From contig CAZDSS010000056.1 in the NCBI GenBank assembly GCA_964508185.1, positions 1-17,377 on the forward strand: 17,377 nt of DNA. The letters run 5' to 3'. A model generated the notes under the pieces. The model had not been told where the DNA came from, ran no database searches, and was given only the letters and a program-made list of their open reading frames with translations. The position numbers were made by a program, and so were the translations under genes. This DNA is from CAZDSS01 sp964508185. Its GTDB lineage: Bacteria > Pseudomonadota > Alphaproteobacteria > Sphingomonadales > Govanellaceae. The stretch's first letter is position 1; the number at the start of each line of letters is the position of its first letter. This document shows, piece by piece, positions 1 through 7,438 of this stretch.

Positions 1-1817
1 GATTGAGCGGGCTCTATTCCCTGATGCCCATCACGGCGACGCTTGCCATGGTGGCGGCGGCCTCCATGGCGGGGGTGCCGCTGCTGAACGGCTTCCTGTC
101 CAAGGAGATGTTCTTCGCCGAAACCATCGCCCAGCACGTGGATTCGATCCTCGACCAGGCGCTGCCCTATGTGGCGACGGTCGCGGGCATGTTCAGCGTG
201 GCCTATTCGCTGCGCTTCATCCACGGCTCCTTCTTCGGCCCCGCGGCGACGGACCTGCCCCAGACGCCCGCCGAGCCGCCGCACTGGATGCGTCTTCCGG
301 TGGAGCTTCTGGTGCTCGCCTGCCTGCTCGTCGGCATCTTCCCCAACCTCACCGTGGGCCCGATCCTCGAGATGGCGGCCGAAGGCGTCCTCGGCTCCAG
401 CACGCCCCATTACAGCCTCGCCCTGTGGCACGGCTTCACCATGCCGCTTCTCATGAGCGTCATTGCGCTTGCGGGCGGCATCGCCCTCTACCTCGCGCTC
501 CGCGGCTATCTCGAGCGGGGGATCGACGGCGCGCCCTTCATCCGCATCAGCGGCCAGCGCGCCTTCGATCAGGTCATGGTGTTCCTGTCCTGGCGTCTTG
601 CCCGGCCGGTGGCCGATTTCGTGACCACGCGGCGCCTCCAGCCGCAGCTCAGGGTGATCGTGTTCCTGACCCTGATCGCCGCCCTCTGGCCCCTTTACGG
701 CACCGACGCCCTGACCTGGGCGCGCCTTCGCGACATCGATCCGGCCCTCCTGCTCGTGGCGCTCACCGGCATGGGCGGGGCGCTCGGGGCGGCGGCGCTT
801 GCCAAATACCGGCGTCTTGCGGCGCTCATCCTCATGGGGGTTGCGGGTCTTGCAACCTGCATCATGTTCGTCTGGTTCTCGGCGCCTGACCTTGCGCTCA
901 CCCAGCTTCTCGTCGAGGTGGTGACGACCATCCTGCTCCTTCTCGGCCTGCGCTGGCTGCCGCCGCGGGTCAAGGGGCTCGGCGATCCCGACAACGTGAT
1001 GGCGCCCGCCCGGCGCGTGCGCGACGCCTTCCTTGCCATCGGCGGCGGCGTCGGCATCGCGCTTCTCGCCTACATGGTCATGACCCTGCCGGAGGTGGAC
1101 AGCATCTCCCGCTTCTTCGTGGAGAACTCCTATTCGGGCGGCGGCGGGCGCAACATGGTCAATGTGATCCTCGTGGATTTCCGCGGATTCGACACTTTCG
1201 GCGAGATCACCGTGCTCGGCATCGTGGCGCTCACGGTCTATGCCCTATTGCGGCGCTTCCGCCCTGCTCCGGACAGCGTGGCGCTGCCGCCGGACGTGGC
1301 GCCGCCCCCGGGCGATGGCAAGAGCCCCATCGAGAACCCCGAGACGCCCATGTTCGTGCAGCTCCTGCTGATGCGCCTCATGTTCCCGGTGATCTGCGCC
1401 TTCTCCCTCTATCTCCTGTTGCGCGGCCACGATCTGCCGGGCGGCGGCTTCGTCGCGGGGCTTGCCATGTCCATCGCCTTTCTCCTGCAATACATGGCGG
1501 GCGGCACCCGCTGGGTGGAGGCGCGGCTGCGCGTGCTGCCCCTGCGCTGGATCGCGGTCGGGCTGCTCCTTGCGGGCTTCACCGGCATGGCGGCCTGGCT
1601 GTTCGAGCTGCCGTTCCTCACCTCCTATTTCGGCTATGAGGAAGTCCCCGTCCTCGGCAAGATCCCGGTGGCGAGCGCCCTTCTGTTCGATATCGGCGTG
1701 TTCTCCCTCGTCGTGGGGGCGACCGTTCTCATGCTGATCGCGCTCGCCCACCAGTCGGTCCGTCAGCACCGGATCGAGCAGGCGGCGGAAGAATCGGCCG
1801 CCAAGGAGCCCAGCTGA
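1..1817 (+). CDS. mnhA: Na+(K+)/H+ antiporter subunit A fused to subunit B (MnhA-MnhB/PhaA'), 5' partial
   Basis: This is the large subunit of the multisubunit Mrp cation/proton antiporter in the inner membrane. The window begins inside the gene and about 604 residues remain. The first visible part is the end of the NuoL-like antiporter domain, with the GFLSKE motif whose Lys (visible residue 34) is conserved in NuoL/MrpA proton channels. It is followed by the MbhD-like segment (about 240-323, including APDLALTQLLVE), the MbhE-like segment (about 340-420, with a GGGGRNMVNVILVDFRGFD motif), and from about residue 446 a complete MnhB domain (PETPMFVQLLLMRLMFPV, then RGHDLPGGGFVAGL). The A-B fusion is typical of group 2 Mrp systems in alphaproteobacteria. 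Its TGA stop shares one base with the mnhC ATG. Upstream residues, probably more than 300, lie outside the window. The family call is certain; cation preference cannot be read from the sequence. Confidence 0.96.
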   Translation, partial: LSGLYSLMPITATLAMVAAASMAGVPLLNGFLSKEMFFAETIAQHVDSILDQALPYVATVAGMFSVAYSLRFIHGSFFGPAATDLPQTPAEPPHWMRLPVELLVLACLLVGIFPNLTVGPILEMAAEGVLGSSTPHYSLALWHGFTMPLLMSVIALAGGIALYLALRGYLERGIDGAPFIRISGQRAFDQVMVFLSWRLARPVADFVTTRRLQPQLRVIVFLTLIAALWPLYGTDALTWARLRDIDPALLLVALTGMGGALGAAALAKYRRLAALILMGVAGLATCIMFVWFSAPDLALTQLLVEVVTTILLLLGLRWLPPRVKGLGDPDNVMAPARRVRDAFLAIGGGVGIALLAYMVMTLPEVDSISRFFVENSYSGGGGRNMVNVILVDFRGFDTFGEITVLGIVALTVYALLRRFRPAPDSVALPPDVAPPPGDGKSPIENPETPMFVQLLLMRLMFPVICAFSLYLLLRGHDLPGGGFVAGLAMSIAFLLQYMAGGTRWVEARLRVLPLRWIAVGLLLAGFTGMAAWLFELPFLTSYFGYEEVPVLGKIPVASALLFDIGVFSLVVGATVLMLIALAHQSVRQHRIEQAAEESAAKEPS

Positions 1818-2161
1818 TGGAGATCCTGTTCGCGCTCACCATCGGCGTCCTCGCCGGATCCGGCATCTGGCTCGTCCTGCGGCCCCGCACTTTTCAGGTC
1901 ATCATCGGGCTGTCGCTGATGTCCTATGCGGTCAATCTCTTCATCTTCGGCATGGGCCGGCTGCGGAGCGGCATGCCCCCCGTGATGGATGATCCCGCGG
2001 CGGTCGACCCCGCCCTCTATGCGGATCCCGTGCCGCAGGCCCTGGTGCTGACCGCCATCGTCATCGGGTTTGCGACGACGGCCCTCTTCCTCGTGGTGCT
2101 GCTGGCGTCGCGCGGCCTCACCGGCACCGACCATGTGGACGGACGGGAGCCCGGCAAATGA
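1817..2161 (+). CDS. mnhC: Mrp antiporter subunit C (MnhC/PhaC), NuoK-like
   Basis: This is a 114-residue membrane protein of the NuoK/MnhC family, with three predicted transmembrane helices (about 3-21, 26-46 and 74-98). The conserved stretch VIIGLSLMSYAVNLFIF is visible after the first helix. MrpC sits between subunits A and D in the antiporter, as NuoK does in complex I. The ATG overlaps the preceding stop by one base (TGATG) and the 3' end overlaps the mnhD start by ATGA, so translation is probably coupled. Length and order (A-C-D) match the family. Confidence 0.96.
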   Translation: MEILFALTIGVLAGSGIWLVLRPRTFQVIIGLSLMSYAVNLFIFGMGRLRSGMPPVMDDPAAVDPALYADPVPQALVLTAIVIGFATTALFLVVLLASRGLTGTDHVDGREPGK

Positions 2162-3798
2162 CCGGCTGGATGCAGCATCTCGTCATCGCGCCCATTCTGG
2201 TGCCGCTGGTTGCGGCGGCCCTCATGCTGTTCTTCGAGCGCAGGCAGCGCTTCGCGCGGCTTTCGATAAATCTTCTGGCCTGTCTCGCCAATCTTGCGAT
2301 CGCCATCGCGCTTCTCCGCATCGCGGACGGCTGGCAGGGGGGCATGCCCGTCATCTACCGGCTTGGGGACTGGCCGGCGCCGGTCGCCATCGTCCTCGTG
2401 CTTGACCGCCTGTCGGCCATGATGCTGCTCATCGCCGCCATCGTGGCCCTGTCCTCCCTCGTCTTTTCGCTGGCGCGCTGGCACCGGGCGGGAACCCATT
2501 TCCATCCCATGTTCCAGCTCTGCGTCATGGGGCTCAACGGCGCCTTCCTCACGGGCGACCTGTTCAACCTCTTCGTCTTCTTCGAGGTGATGCTGGCCGC
2601 ATCCTACGGCCTCGTGATGCACGGATCGGGCGTGGTGCGGGTCAAGGCCGGTCTCCATTACATCGCCGTCAACCTCGTATCCTCCCTCCTGTTCCTGATC
2701 GGGGTCGCGGTGATCTACGGCGTCGCCGGCACCCTCAACATGGCGGATCTCGCCGCACGGCTCCCCCATCTCGCGGCGGAGACCCGGCCCCTCTTCCATG
2801 CGGGGGCTGCGATCCTTGGCATCGCCTTCCTTATCAAGGCGGGGATCTGGCCGCTCAATTTCTGGCTGCCCACCGCCTATACGGCGGCGTCGCCGCCGGT
2901 GAGCGCCCTGTTCGCGGTCATGAGCAAGGTGGGGATCTATGTGCTGCTCCGCCTCTGGCTCATGTATTTCAGCGAGGCGGCGCCGGGCAGCGCCTTCGGC
3001 GGCCACTGGCTGATGGTCGGCGGCATGGCGACCCTGTTCTTCGCCATGATGAAGGTGCTGGCGTCCCAGGACACGGCGCGGCTTGCGGCCTATTCGGTGC
3101 TGGTCTCGTCGGGCACCCTGCTTGCAGGCATCGGCATCAACGACGTCTGGGTCACCGGCGGCGCGCTCTATTACATGGCGTCGTCCACCCTGACCCTCGC
3201 CGCCTTCTTCCTGCTCATCGAGCTTGCGGAGCGCGGGCGCGACGTGGGCGCCGACATCTTCGCGGTGACCTTCGAAGCCTTCGGCGACCCCGACGACGAG
3301 GATCCGGAGGACGACGACCCGGGCATTCCCATCCCGGCGACTCTCGCGACGCTCGCCCTGAGTTTCCTTGCGTGCATGCTGATGCTCGCGGGGCTCCCGC
3401 CCCTTGCGGGCTTCATCGCCAAGTTCGCCATGCTGGACGGGGTGATGACCCAGGTCGCGCAAGGCACGGGGCTTTACCGCGGCCTTCTCTGGTCCTTCTT
3501 CGTTCTTGTGATCGTGTCGGGCTTCTTCACCCTGATCGCGGGCGCACGCGCCGGGATCCGCCTGTTCTGGGGGCCGGTGGAGCGGTCCGTCCCCAAGATC
3601 AGCATTCGCGAAATGGTGCCCGTGGGCGCCCTGGTGCTGGTGGGGATCGCGCTCACCGTCTCGGCCGGACCGGTCATGCGCTACATGACCGATACCGCCC
3701 GCGACCTTCATGGCCCCTCGCCCTATATCGACGCGGTGATGGAATCCGCGGTGGTGGTTCCCATGGGCGACGGCGAGACGGACGGGGAGGCGCGGTGA
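2158..3798 (+). CDS. mnhD: Mrp antiporter subunit D (MnhD/PhaD), NuoM/N-like proton channel subunit
   Basis: This 546-residue polytopic protein belongs to the NuoL/M/N proton-antiporter family and forms the second antiporter-like channel of the Mrp complex. The charged residues expected in the channel are present: Glu143 in LFNLFVFFEVMLAASYG, Lys227 in FLIKAGIWPLNFWLP, Lys257 in MSKVGIY and Lys422 in GFIAKFAMLDG. Between helices near residues 377-387 there is a very acidic cytoplasmic-type loop (9 of 11 residues Asp or Glu), a feature I recall from other PhaD-type proteins. The start overlaps mnhC by ATGA, and mnhE begins one base after the stop. It is full length for the family. Confidence 0.97.
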   Translation: MTGWMQHLVIAPILVPLVAAALMLFFERRQRFARLSINLLACLANLAIAIALLRIADGWQGGMPVIYRLGDWPAPVAIVLVLDRLSAMMLLIAAIVALSSLVFSLARWHRAGTHFHPMFQLCVMGLNGAFLTGDLFNLFVFFEVMLAASYGLVMHGSGVVRVKAGLHYIAVNLVSSLLFLIGVAVIYGVAGTLNMADLAARLPHLAAETRPLFHAGAAILGIAFLIKAGIWPLNFWLPTAYTAASPPVSALFAVMSKVGIYVLLRLWLMYFSEAAPGSAFGGHWLMVGGMATLFFAMMKVLASQDTARLAAYSVLVSSGTLLAGIGINDVWVTGGALYYMASSTLTLAAFFLLIELAERGRDVGADIFAVTFEAFGDPDDEDPEDDDPGIPIPATLATLALSFLACMLMLAGLPPLAGFIAKFAMLDGVMTQVAQGTGLYRGLLWSFFVLVIVSGFFTLIAGARAGIRLFWGPVERSVPKISIREMVPVGALVLVGIALTVSAGPVMRYMTDTARDLHGPSPYIDAVMESAVVVPMGDGETDGEAR

Positions 3799-3799
3799 T

Positions 3800-4291
3800 A
3801 TGATGTCCCGGATCCTGCCCTATCCCATGATGTCCCTCGTGATCTTCGTCCTGTGGCTGATGCTTTTCCAGTCCGTATCGCCGGGGCATCTCATCCTCGC
3901 CTTTCTGCTCGGGCTGTTCCTGCCGCTCACCCTGCGCAAGCTCGACGTGCCGCGGGGGCGGCTCCGGCGACCGTTCGTCGCCCTCGGCCTCATCTTCGAC
4001 GTGTTCACGGACGTGGTGCGCTCCAACATCGCGGTGGCGCGGATCGTGCTCACGCCCCGGTCGGAGGAGATCATCTCGGGCCTCATCCGCATCCCCCTGG
4101 ATACCCGTTCGCCGCAGGCGCTGGCGGCGCTGGCCTGCATCATCACGGCGACCCCGGGCACGCTCTGGGTCGATTTCGACCATGGCGAGGGCGTGCTCAC
4201 CATCCATGTGCTGGACCTCGTGGACGAGGCCGGCTGGATCGACGTCATGAAAAATCGCTACGAGCGGCGGTTGAGGGAGCTTTTCGAATGA
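3800..4291 (+). CDS. mnhE: Mrp antiporter subunit E (MnhE/PhaE)
   Basis: This 163-residue protein of the MnhE family has two N-terminal membrane helices (about 8-27 and 29-44) followed by a cytoplasmic domain. The family motifs DVFTDVVRSNIAVARIVL and ACIITATPGTLWVDFD are both visible. It is a small structural subunit needed for antiporter assembly in characterised Mrp systems. The start is a double ATG (3800 or 3803), one base after the mnhD stop, so one residue of uncertainty remains. The stop overlaps the mnhF start in an ATGATG/TGA arrangement. Confidence 0.96.
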   Translation: MMSRILPYPMMSLVIFVLWLMLFQSVSPGHLILAFLLGLFLPLTLRKLDVPRGRLRRPFVALGLIFDVFTDVVRSNIAVARIVLTPRSEEIISGLIRIPLDTRSPQALAALACIITATPGTLWVDFDHGEGVLTIHVLDLVDEAGWIDVMKNRYERRLRELFE

Positions 4292-4569
4292 TGGCGACCG
4301 TTTTCTCCTACATGGTGCTGGCGAGCCAGATCATGCTCGGCCTCGCCATGGTCTGCGCCGCGATCCGCATCCTGCGCGGCCCCCGCGCCCAGGACCGCAT
4401 CATCGGCCTCGACGCCCTTTATGTGAGCGGCATGCTGCTCCTCCTCGTGTTCGGGATCGGAACCCGCAGCATGCTCTATTTCGAGGCGGCGCTGGTCATC
4501 GCGCTCCTGGGCTTCGTCACCACGGTGGCCCTGGCCAAGTTCCTCATGCGCGGCGAGGTGATCCAGTGA
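4288..4569 (+). CDS. mnhF: Mrp antiporter subunit F (MnhF/PhaF)
   Basis: This is a 93-residue protein with three membrane helices. The conserved MnhF loop RILRGPRAQDRIIGLDAL follows helix 1. The reading frame is open much further upstream (to 3853), but that extension lies over mnhE in another frame and is not part of the gene. The ATG at 4288 overlaps the mnhE stop by four bases, the same coupling as elsewhere in the operon; a second ATG at 4291 is equally possible. The 3' end overlaps mnhG by GTGA. Confidence 0.95.
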   Translation: MMATVFSYMVLASQIMLGLAMVCAAIRILRGPRAQDRIIGLDALYVSGMLLLLVFGIGTRSMLYFEAALVIALLGFVTTVALAKFLMRGEVIQ

Positions 4570-4943
4570 TTCATGCCGATCTTCCCGCCTGGGCCCTCGT
4601 GATCGTCGGGCTTTTCCTCCTTGTCGGAAGCGCGCTGACCCTCATCGGCTGCCTCGGCCTGCTGCATCTCGACACCTTCTACAAGCGCGTCCATGCGCCG
4701 ACCCTCGGCACCACGCTCGGCGGCGGGCTCGTGCTGCTTGCGTCCATGCTCTATTTCTCGGTGGAGGGCAGCCGCTTCGTGGCGCATGAGATCGTGATCG
4801 CCGTCTGCATGATCGTGACGACGCCCATCACCTTCCTCACCCTCATGCAGGCGGTGCGCCATCGGGAGCGTACGGCGCAAGGGGCCGACGCGCCGCCGCC
4901 CGCGGTTGCGCGGAAGGCCTCGGAAAAACAGGATTCCGCCTAG
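4566..4943 (+). CDS. mnhG: Mrp antiporter subunit G (MnhG/PhaG)
   Basis: This 125-residue last gene of the Mrp operon uses a GTG start that overlaps the mnhF stop (GTGA). The family signature LTLIGCLGLLHLDTFYKRVHAP and TTLGGGLVLLASMLYF are visible, with three membrane helices at about 9-31, 45-63 and 73-95. A short polar C-terminal tail (about 98-125) looks cytoplasmic. Its TAG stop lies inside a CTAG that also supplies the stop of the convergent minus-strand gene, so no intergenic terminator exists. Any termination signal must lie inside the neighbouring coding region. Confidence 0.95.
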   Translation: MIHADLPAWALVIVGLFLLVGSALTLIGCLGLLHLDTFYKRVHAPTLGTTLGGGLVLLASMLYFSVEGSRFVAHEIVIAVCMIVTTPITFLTLMQAVRHRERTAQGADAPPPAVARKASEKQDSA

Positions 4944-5623
4944 ATCTCGATCAGGCGGTCGTCGAGCTCGTTCTCGTCGCGGGCATCGCGGGGGAAATGG
5001 GGCGCAAGCACGCGTCCCGCGGCGCGGACTGCCGCGGCCATGCCGTCGGCGATGCGCCCCTCGCCCACGATCTCCAGCATTTCGGCCATCACCTCGGCCC
5101 AGGTCTCGGGCGATATGACGCGGGTGACGGCGGCGTCGGCCACGATCTCCGCGCGATGCTCGGCAAGCGACAGGTAGATCAGGACGCCGTTGCGGCCGTC
5201 CGTGCGGCCTTCCACCTTGACCCGGAACAGGTCCAGCGCCCGGCGGTGGGTGCGGGCGATCTTGTAATCCCGCGGCGTCACGACAAGACGCAGGGGCAGC
5301 CATTGCAGGAGCGCCCAGACGAGGACGAACGCAACCGCCGCCGCAAGGAAGGCGAAGAGGAACGCGGTCGCCGCATCCGTCCCGTGGACCCAGCCCGCGT
5401 GCAGGAGGTCGAGGACCGCGAGATGGAGGCGCGGCATGGCGGCAAGCAGCGAAAGAACGAGGAGGCTCGCGCCTCCGGCCCAGAGCAGGGGCACGTCCTG
5501 GTAATGGTCCGACCGCTCGGCGACGACGGTGACGATCTCCGCCGCCGTCGTCTGCTCGGCTTCCCGCACCGCGGCGGTGACCAGAGCATGATCTTCGGCG
5601 CTGAGCTTCCGGATTTTCGCCAA
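4940..5623 (-). CDS. TPM domain membrane protein with inserted transmembrane helices
   Basis: This 227-residue protein is third in the lemA-TPM-TPM operon. Residues 8-42 (EQTTAAEIVTVVAERSDHY) resemble the N-terminal half of a TPM (DUF477) domain. Hydrophobic segments follow at about 44-62, 66-78 and 86-109. Residues 123-210 resemble the C-terminal half of TPM, with RTDGRNGVLIYLSLAEHRAEIVAD. The fold therefore appears split by a membrane hairpin. The start is a TTG at 5623, with a good GGAAAGGGAGA ribosome site just upstream; no nearby ATG fits. It starts 26 bases after the upstream TPM gene and its stop overlaps that of mnhG. The biochemical function is not known to me. TPM proteins have been linked to photosystem repair in plants and to envelope functions in bacteria, but neither is shown here. 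Confidence 0.88.
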   Translation of the reverse strand: MAKIRKLSAEDHALVTAAVREAEQTTAAEIVTVVAERSDHYQDVPLLWAGGASLLVLSLLAAMPRLHLAVLDLLHAGWVHGTDAATAFLFAFLAAAVAFVLVWALLQWLPLRLVVTPRDYKIARTHRRALDLFRVKVEGRTDGRNGVLIYLSLAEHRAEIVADAAVTRVISPETWAEVMAEMLEIVGEGRIADGMAAAVRAAGRVLAPHFPRDARDENELDDRLIEI

Positions 5624-5649
5624 GTCGCGTCTCCCTTTCCGTGAGTTGC

Positions 5650-6468
5650 CTACCAGCTGCCCGAGGATCCGCCGCCGCCGAAGCTGCCCCCGCCGCCGCG
5701 GAAGCCGCCGCCCCCGAAGCCGCCGCGCCCGCCGCCCCGGCCCGGGCCCCAGATGATCATGGGGCCGCGCCGTCCGCCGCGCCCGCCGCCCATGAAGGAC
5801 ATCAGGGTGGGCAGGATGAAGACGGCGAAGAAGATGATCCAGAACACGATGGGCGGCATTTCGTCGGCGCTCGACGCCGCCGCATCCCGGGCAGCCGCGG
5901 CGCGGGTCTTCGCCTCGTCCTCGGGCAAGCTGAGCTGCGCCACGATGCTGCGCGTCCCCGCGACGATCCCGGCGGCGTAATCCCCGCGCCGGAAATGGGG
6001 CAGGATCTCGCGCGCGATGATGGTGGCGGCAAGGGCGTCCGTCAGCACCGGCTCGAGGCCGTAGCCCACCTCGATCCTGACCCGGCGCTCGTTGGGCGCG
6101 ACCAGCAGGAGGACGCCGTCGTCCCGCTCCTTGTCACCGATGCCCCAGTGGCGGCCAAGCCTGTAGCCGTAATCCTCGATCGGATAGCCCTCGAGGCTCG
6201 GGACCGTGACCACCACCATCTGGCGTCCCGACTGCTTCTCGAGATCGGCCAGAAGGGCGGAGAGCTCCTGCCGCTCCGCCGTCTGCAGCAGGTTCGCGCC
6301 GTCGACGACGCGGCCCGTGAGCCTGGGGAAGTTCTGCGCCAGGGCGGCGCCGCAGAGGACAAGAAGGCACAACGCCGCGAGAACGAGCGCCGCGAAGCTC
6401 CGGCGCGCGGCCGCGATCGCCCCCGCCGGGGCCTCAGCTGTCGCCGAAATCGACAACGGGGGCTTCAT
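5650..6468 (-). CDS. Secreted TPM domain protein with Gly-rich C-terminal tail (YgcG-like)
   Basis: This is a 272-residue protein. A signal-peptide-like hydrophobic segment (about 24-43) ends in AALA before Gln45. A TPM domain follows at about 47-175 (LTGRVVDGANLL, RQMVVVTVPSLEGYPIEDYG, VLLLVAPNERRVRIEVGYGLE). Residues 205-225 form a C-terminal membrane helix, and the rest is a Gly/Arg-rich tail ending in GSSGSW, a common ending in this family. The domain is therefore predicted to be periplasmic with the tail on the other side of the membrane. The ATG at 6468 lies inside the end of lemA (35-base overlap) and is preceded by AAGGAAGG, which supports this start. Genes of this type commonly sit next to lemA; the molecular role is unresolved. 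Confidence 0.92.
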   Translation of the reverse strand: MKPPLSISATAEAPAGAIAAARRSFAALVLAALCLLVLCGAALAQNFPRLTGRVVDGANLLQTAERQELSALLADLEKQSGRQMVVVTVPSLEGYPIEDYGYRLGRHWGIGDKERDDGVLLLVAPNERRVRIEVGYGLEPVLTDALAATIIAREILPHFRRGDYAAGIVAGTRSIVAQLSLPEDEAKTRAAAARDAAASSADEMPPIVFWIIFFAVFILPTLMSFMGGGRGGRRGPMIIWGPGRGGGRGGFGGGGFRGGGGSFGGGGSSGSW

Positions 6469-7030
6469 CTGCGCCTTCCTTGGCCTCGAACGGAGTCATG
6501 GGTTTGGCGCCATAGATCACCTTGGCGGCGATGATGGCGGGGAAGGTGCGGATGGTGGTGTTGTACTGCCGCACCGCCTCGTTGTAGTCGCGGCGGGCGA
6601 TGTTGATGCGGTTTTCCGTGCCCTCGAGCTGGCTCTGCAGGTTGATGAAGACCTGGTCCGACTTGAGGTCGGGATAGGCTTCGAAGGTCGCAAGCAGCCG
6701 GCCAAGTGAGGTGGAGAGCGCGCCCTGAGCCTGAGCGAATTCCGCCATGCGCTGCGGGTCGCCGAGATCGTCGGCGCTTACCTGAATGGAAGTGGCGCGC
6801 GCCCGCGCCTCCGTCACCTCGGTCAGCACCTGGCGCTCCTGGCGGGCGTAGCGCTCCGCCACCTTCACCAGGTTGGGGATGAGGTCGGCGCGCCGCTGAT
6901 AGGCGCTCTGCAGGTCGGCCCAGCGCGCCTTGGCGTTCTCCTCCGCCGTCGGCACCTCGTTGATGCCGCAGGCGGAAAGCAGAAGGGCCGCAATCACCGC
7001 CGCCAGAAATCCACGTATCGGTCCCGCCAT
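6434..7030 (-). CDS. lemA: LemA family lipoprotein
   Basis: This 198-residue protein has a lipoprotein signal ending LLLSAC, with Cys21 as the predicted lipidated residue. The mature part is the mainly helical LemA domain, with the hallmark ARWADLQSAYQRRADLIPNLV, the TFEAYPDLKSDQVF motif and ENRINIARRDYNEAVRQYN. It should be anchored to a membrane facing the periplasm. A GGGAG ribosome site precedes the ATG. It heads an operon with two TPM proteins, an arrangement widely conserved in bacteria. The function of LemA is poorly defined. The tRNA-Arg gene lies upstream on the same strand. Confidence 0.96.
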   Translation of the reverse strand: MAGPIRGFLAAVIAALLLSACGINEVPTAEENAKARWADLQSAYQRRADLIPNLVKVAERYARQERQVLTEVTEARARATSIQVSADDLGDPQRMAEFAQAQGALSTSLGRLLATFEAYPDLKSDQVFINLQSQLEGTENRINIARRDYNEAVRQYNTTIRTFPAIIAAKVIYGAKPMTPFEAKEGADEAPVVDFGDS

Positions 7031-7162
7031 TCCAACTCTCCCTGAGCTATGCCGTTACATGGATGATTGCAGCGACTGCAGTTCAGGATCAACCCGGGAA
7101 TGGGCCTTGCGGTTCCGCGCCCCTTCGTCCGGGGTTCGGGATGAAATTTCCGACGGAAGGAA

Positions 7163-7239
7163 TGGCGCACCCGACACGATTCGAACGTGTGACCTCTGCC
7201 TTCGGAGGGCAGCGCTCTATCCAACTGAGCTACGGGTGC
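7163..7239 (-). tRNA. tRNA-Arg (anticodon CCG)
   Basis: The minus strand from 7239 to 7163 folds as a standard cloverleaf. The 7-bp acceptor stem pairs GCACCCG (7239-7233) with CGGGTGC (7173-7167). The D arm contains AGCTCAGTTGGATAGAGC. The 5-bp anticodon stem is CTGCC/GGCAG with loop CTCCGAA, giving anticodon CCG at 7205-7203. The T arm contains the TTCGAATC loop. The discriminator is G and CCA is encoded (7165-7163). It decodes the arginine codon CGG. No gene is inserted at its 3' end. Confidence 0.97.
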
Positions 7240-7281
7240 CTGTGGGCAGGACCGCGGGCGAGGCCGCGGGGAATGTGGCGC

Positions 7282-7310
7282 AGACTACTGAAAAACGTCT
7301 GCGATGGCAA
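7282..7310 (-). promoter_or_regulatory. Candidate sigma-70 type promoter for tRNA-Arg
   Basis: On the minus strand TTGCCA (7310-7305) and TAGTCT (7287-7282) are separated by 17 bases and lie about 43 bases upstream of the mature tRNA 5' end. The -35 box is fair and the -10 box weak. The -10 box falls within a 7-bp inverted repeat (7279-7303). The call rests on position and spacing only. Confidence 0.3.
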
Positions 7311-7438
7311 ATCCTATATGCGGCGGACCTGCCGAAAGGGGCAGAACTGCGGAGCCGGCCGCAGGCCCTGGTCGCATCCCCCGCCGGTCCCGGGTTAGCA
7401 TCATGCCCCTATCCGGTCATTGCAGGAGGGATTGCTCC

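Noticed and set aside
2017..3711. A 564-codon open frame on the minus strand
   Set aside because: Antisense to mnhD; composition dominated by His, Glu, Gly and Arg with no recognisable motif. The plus-strand frame has clear Mrp residues.
5650..5790. Gly-rich repeat sequence as a possible repeat element
   Set aside because: It is the in-frame Gly/Arg-rich tail of the TPM protein, typical of that family and ending in its usual GSSGSW.
7163..7239. tRNA-Arg as a possible integration site for a mobile element
   Set aside because: No integrase, direct repeat of the tRNA 3' end, or foreign-looking gene adjoins it; lemA and the SDR gene are ordinary neighbours.
7252..7269. Repeated CCGCGG words just upstream of the tRNA
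   Set aside because: A 6-bp self-complementary word repeated once is expected by chance at this GC content; no further support.
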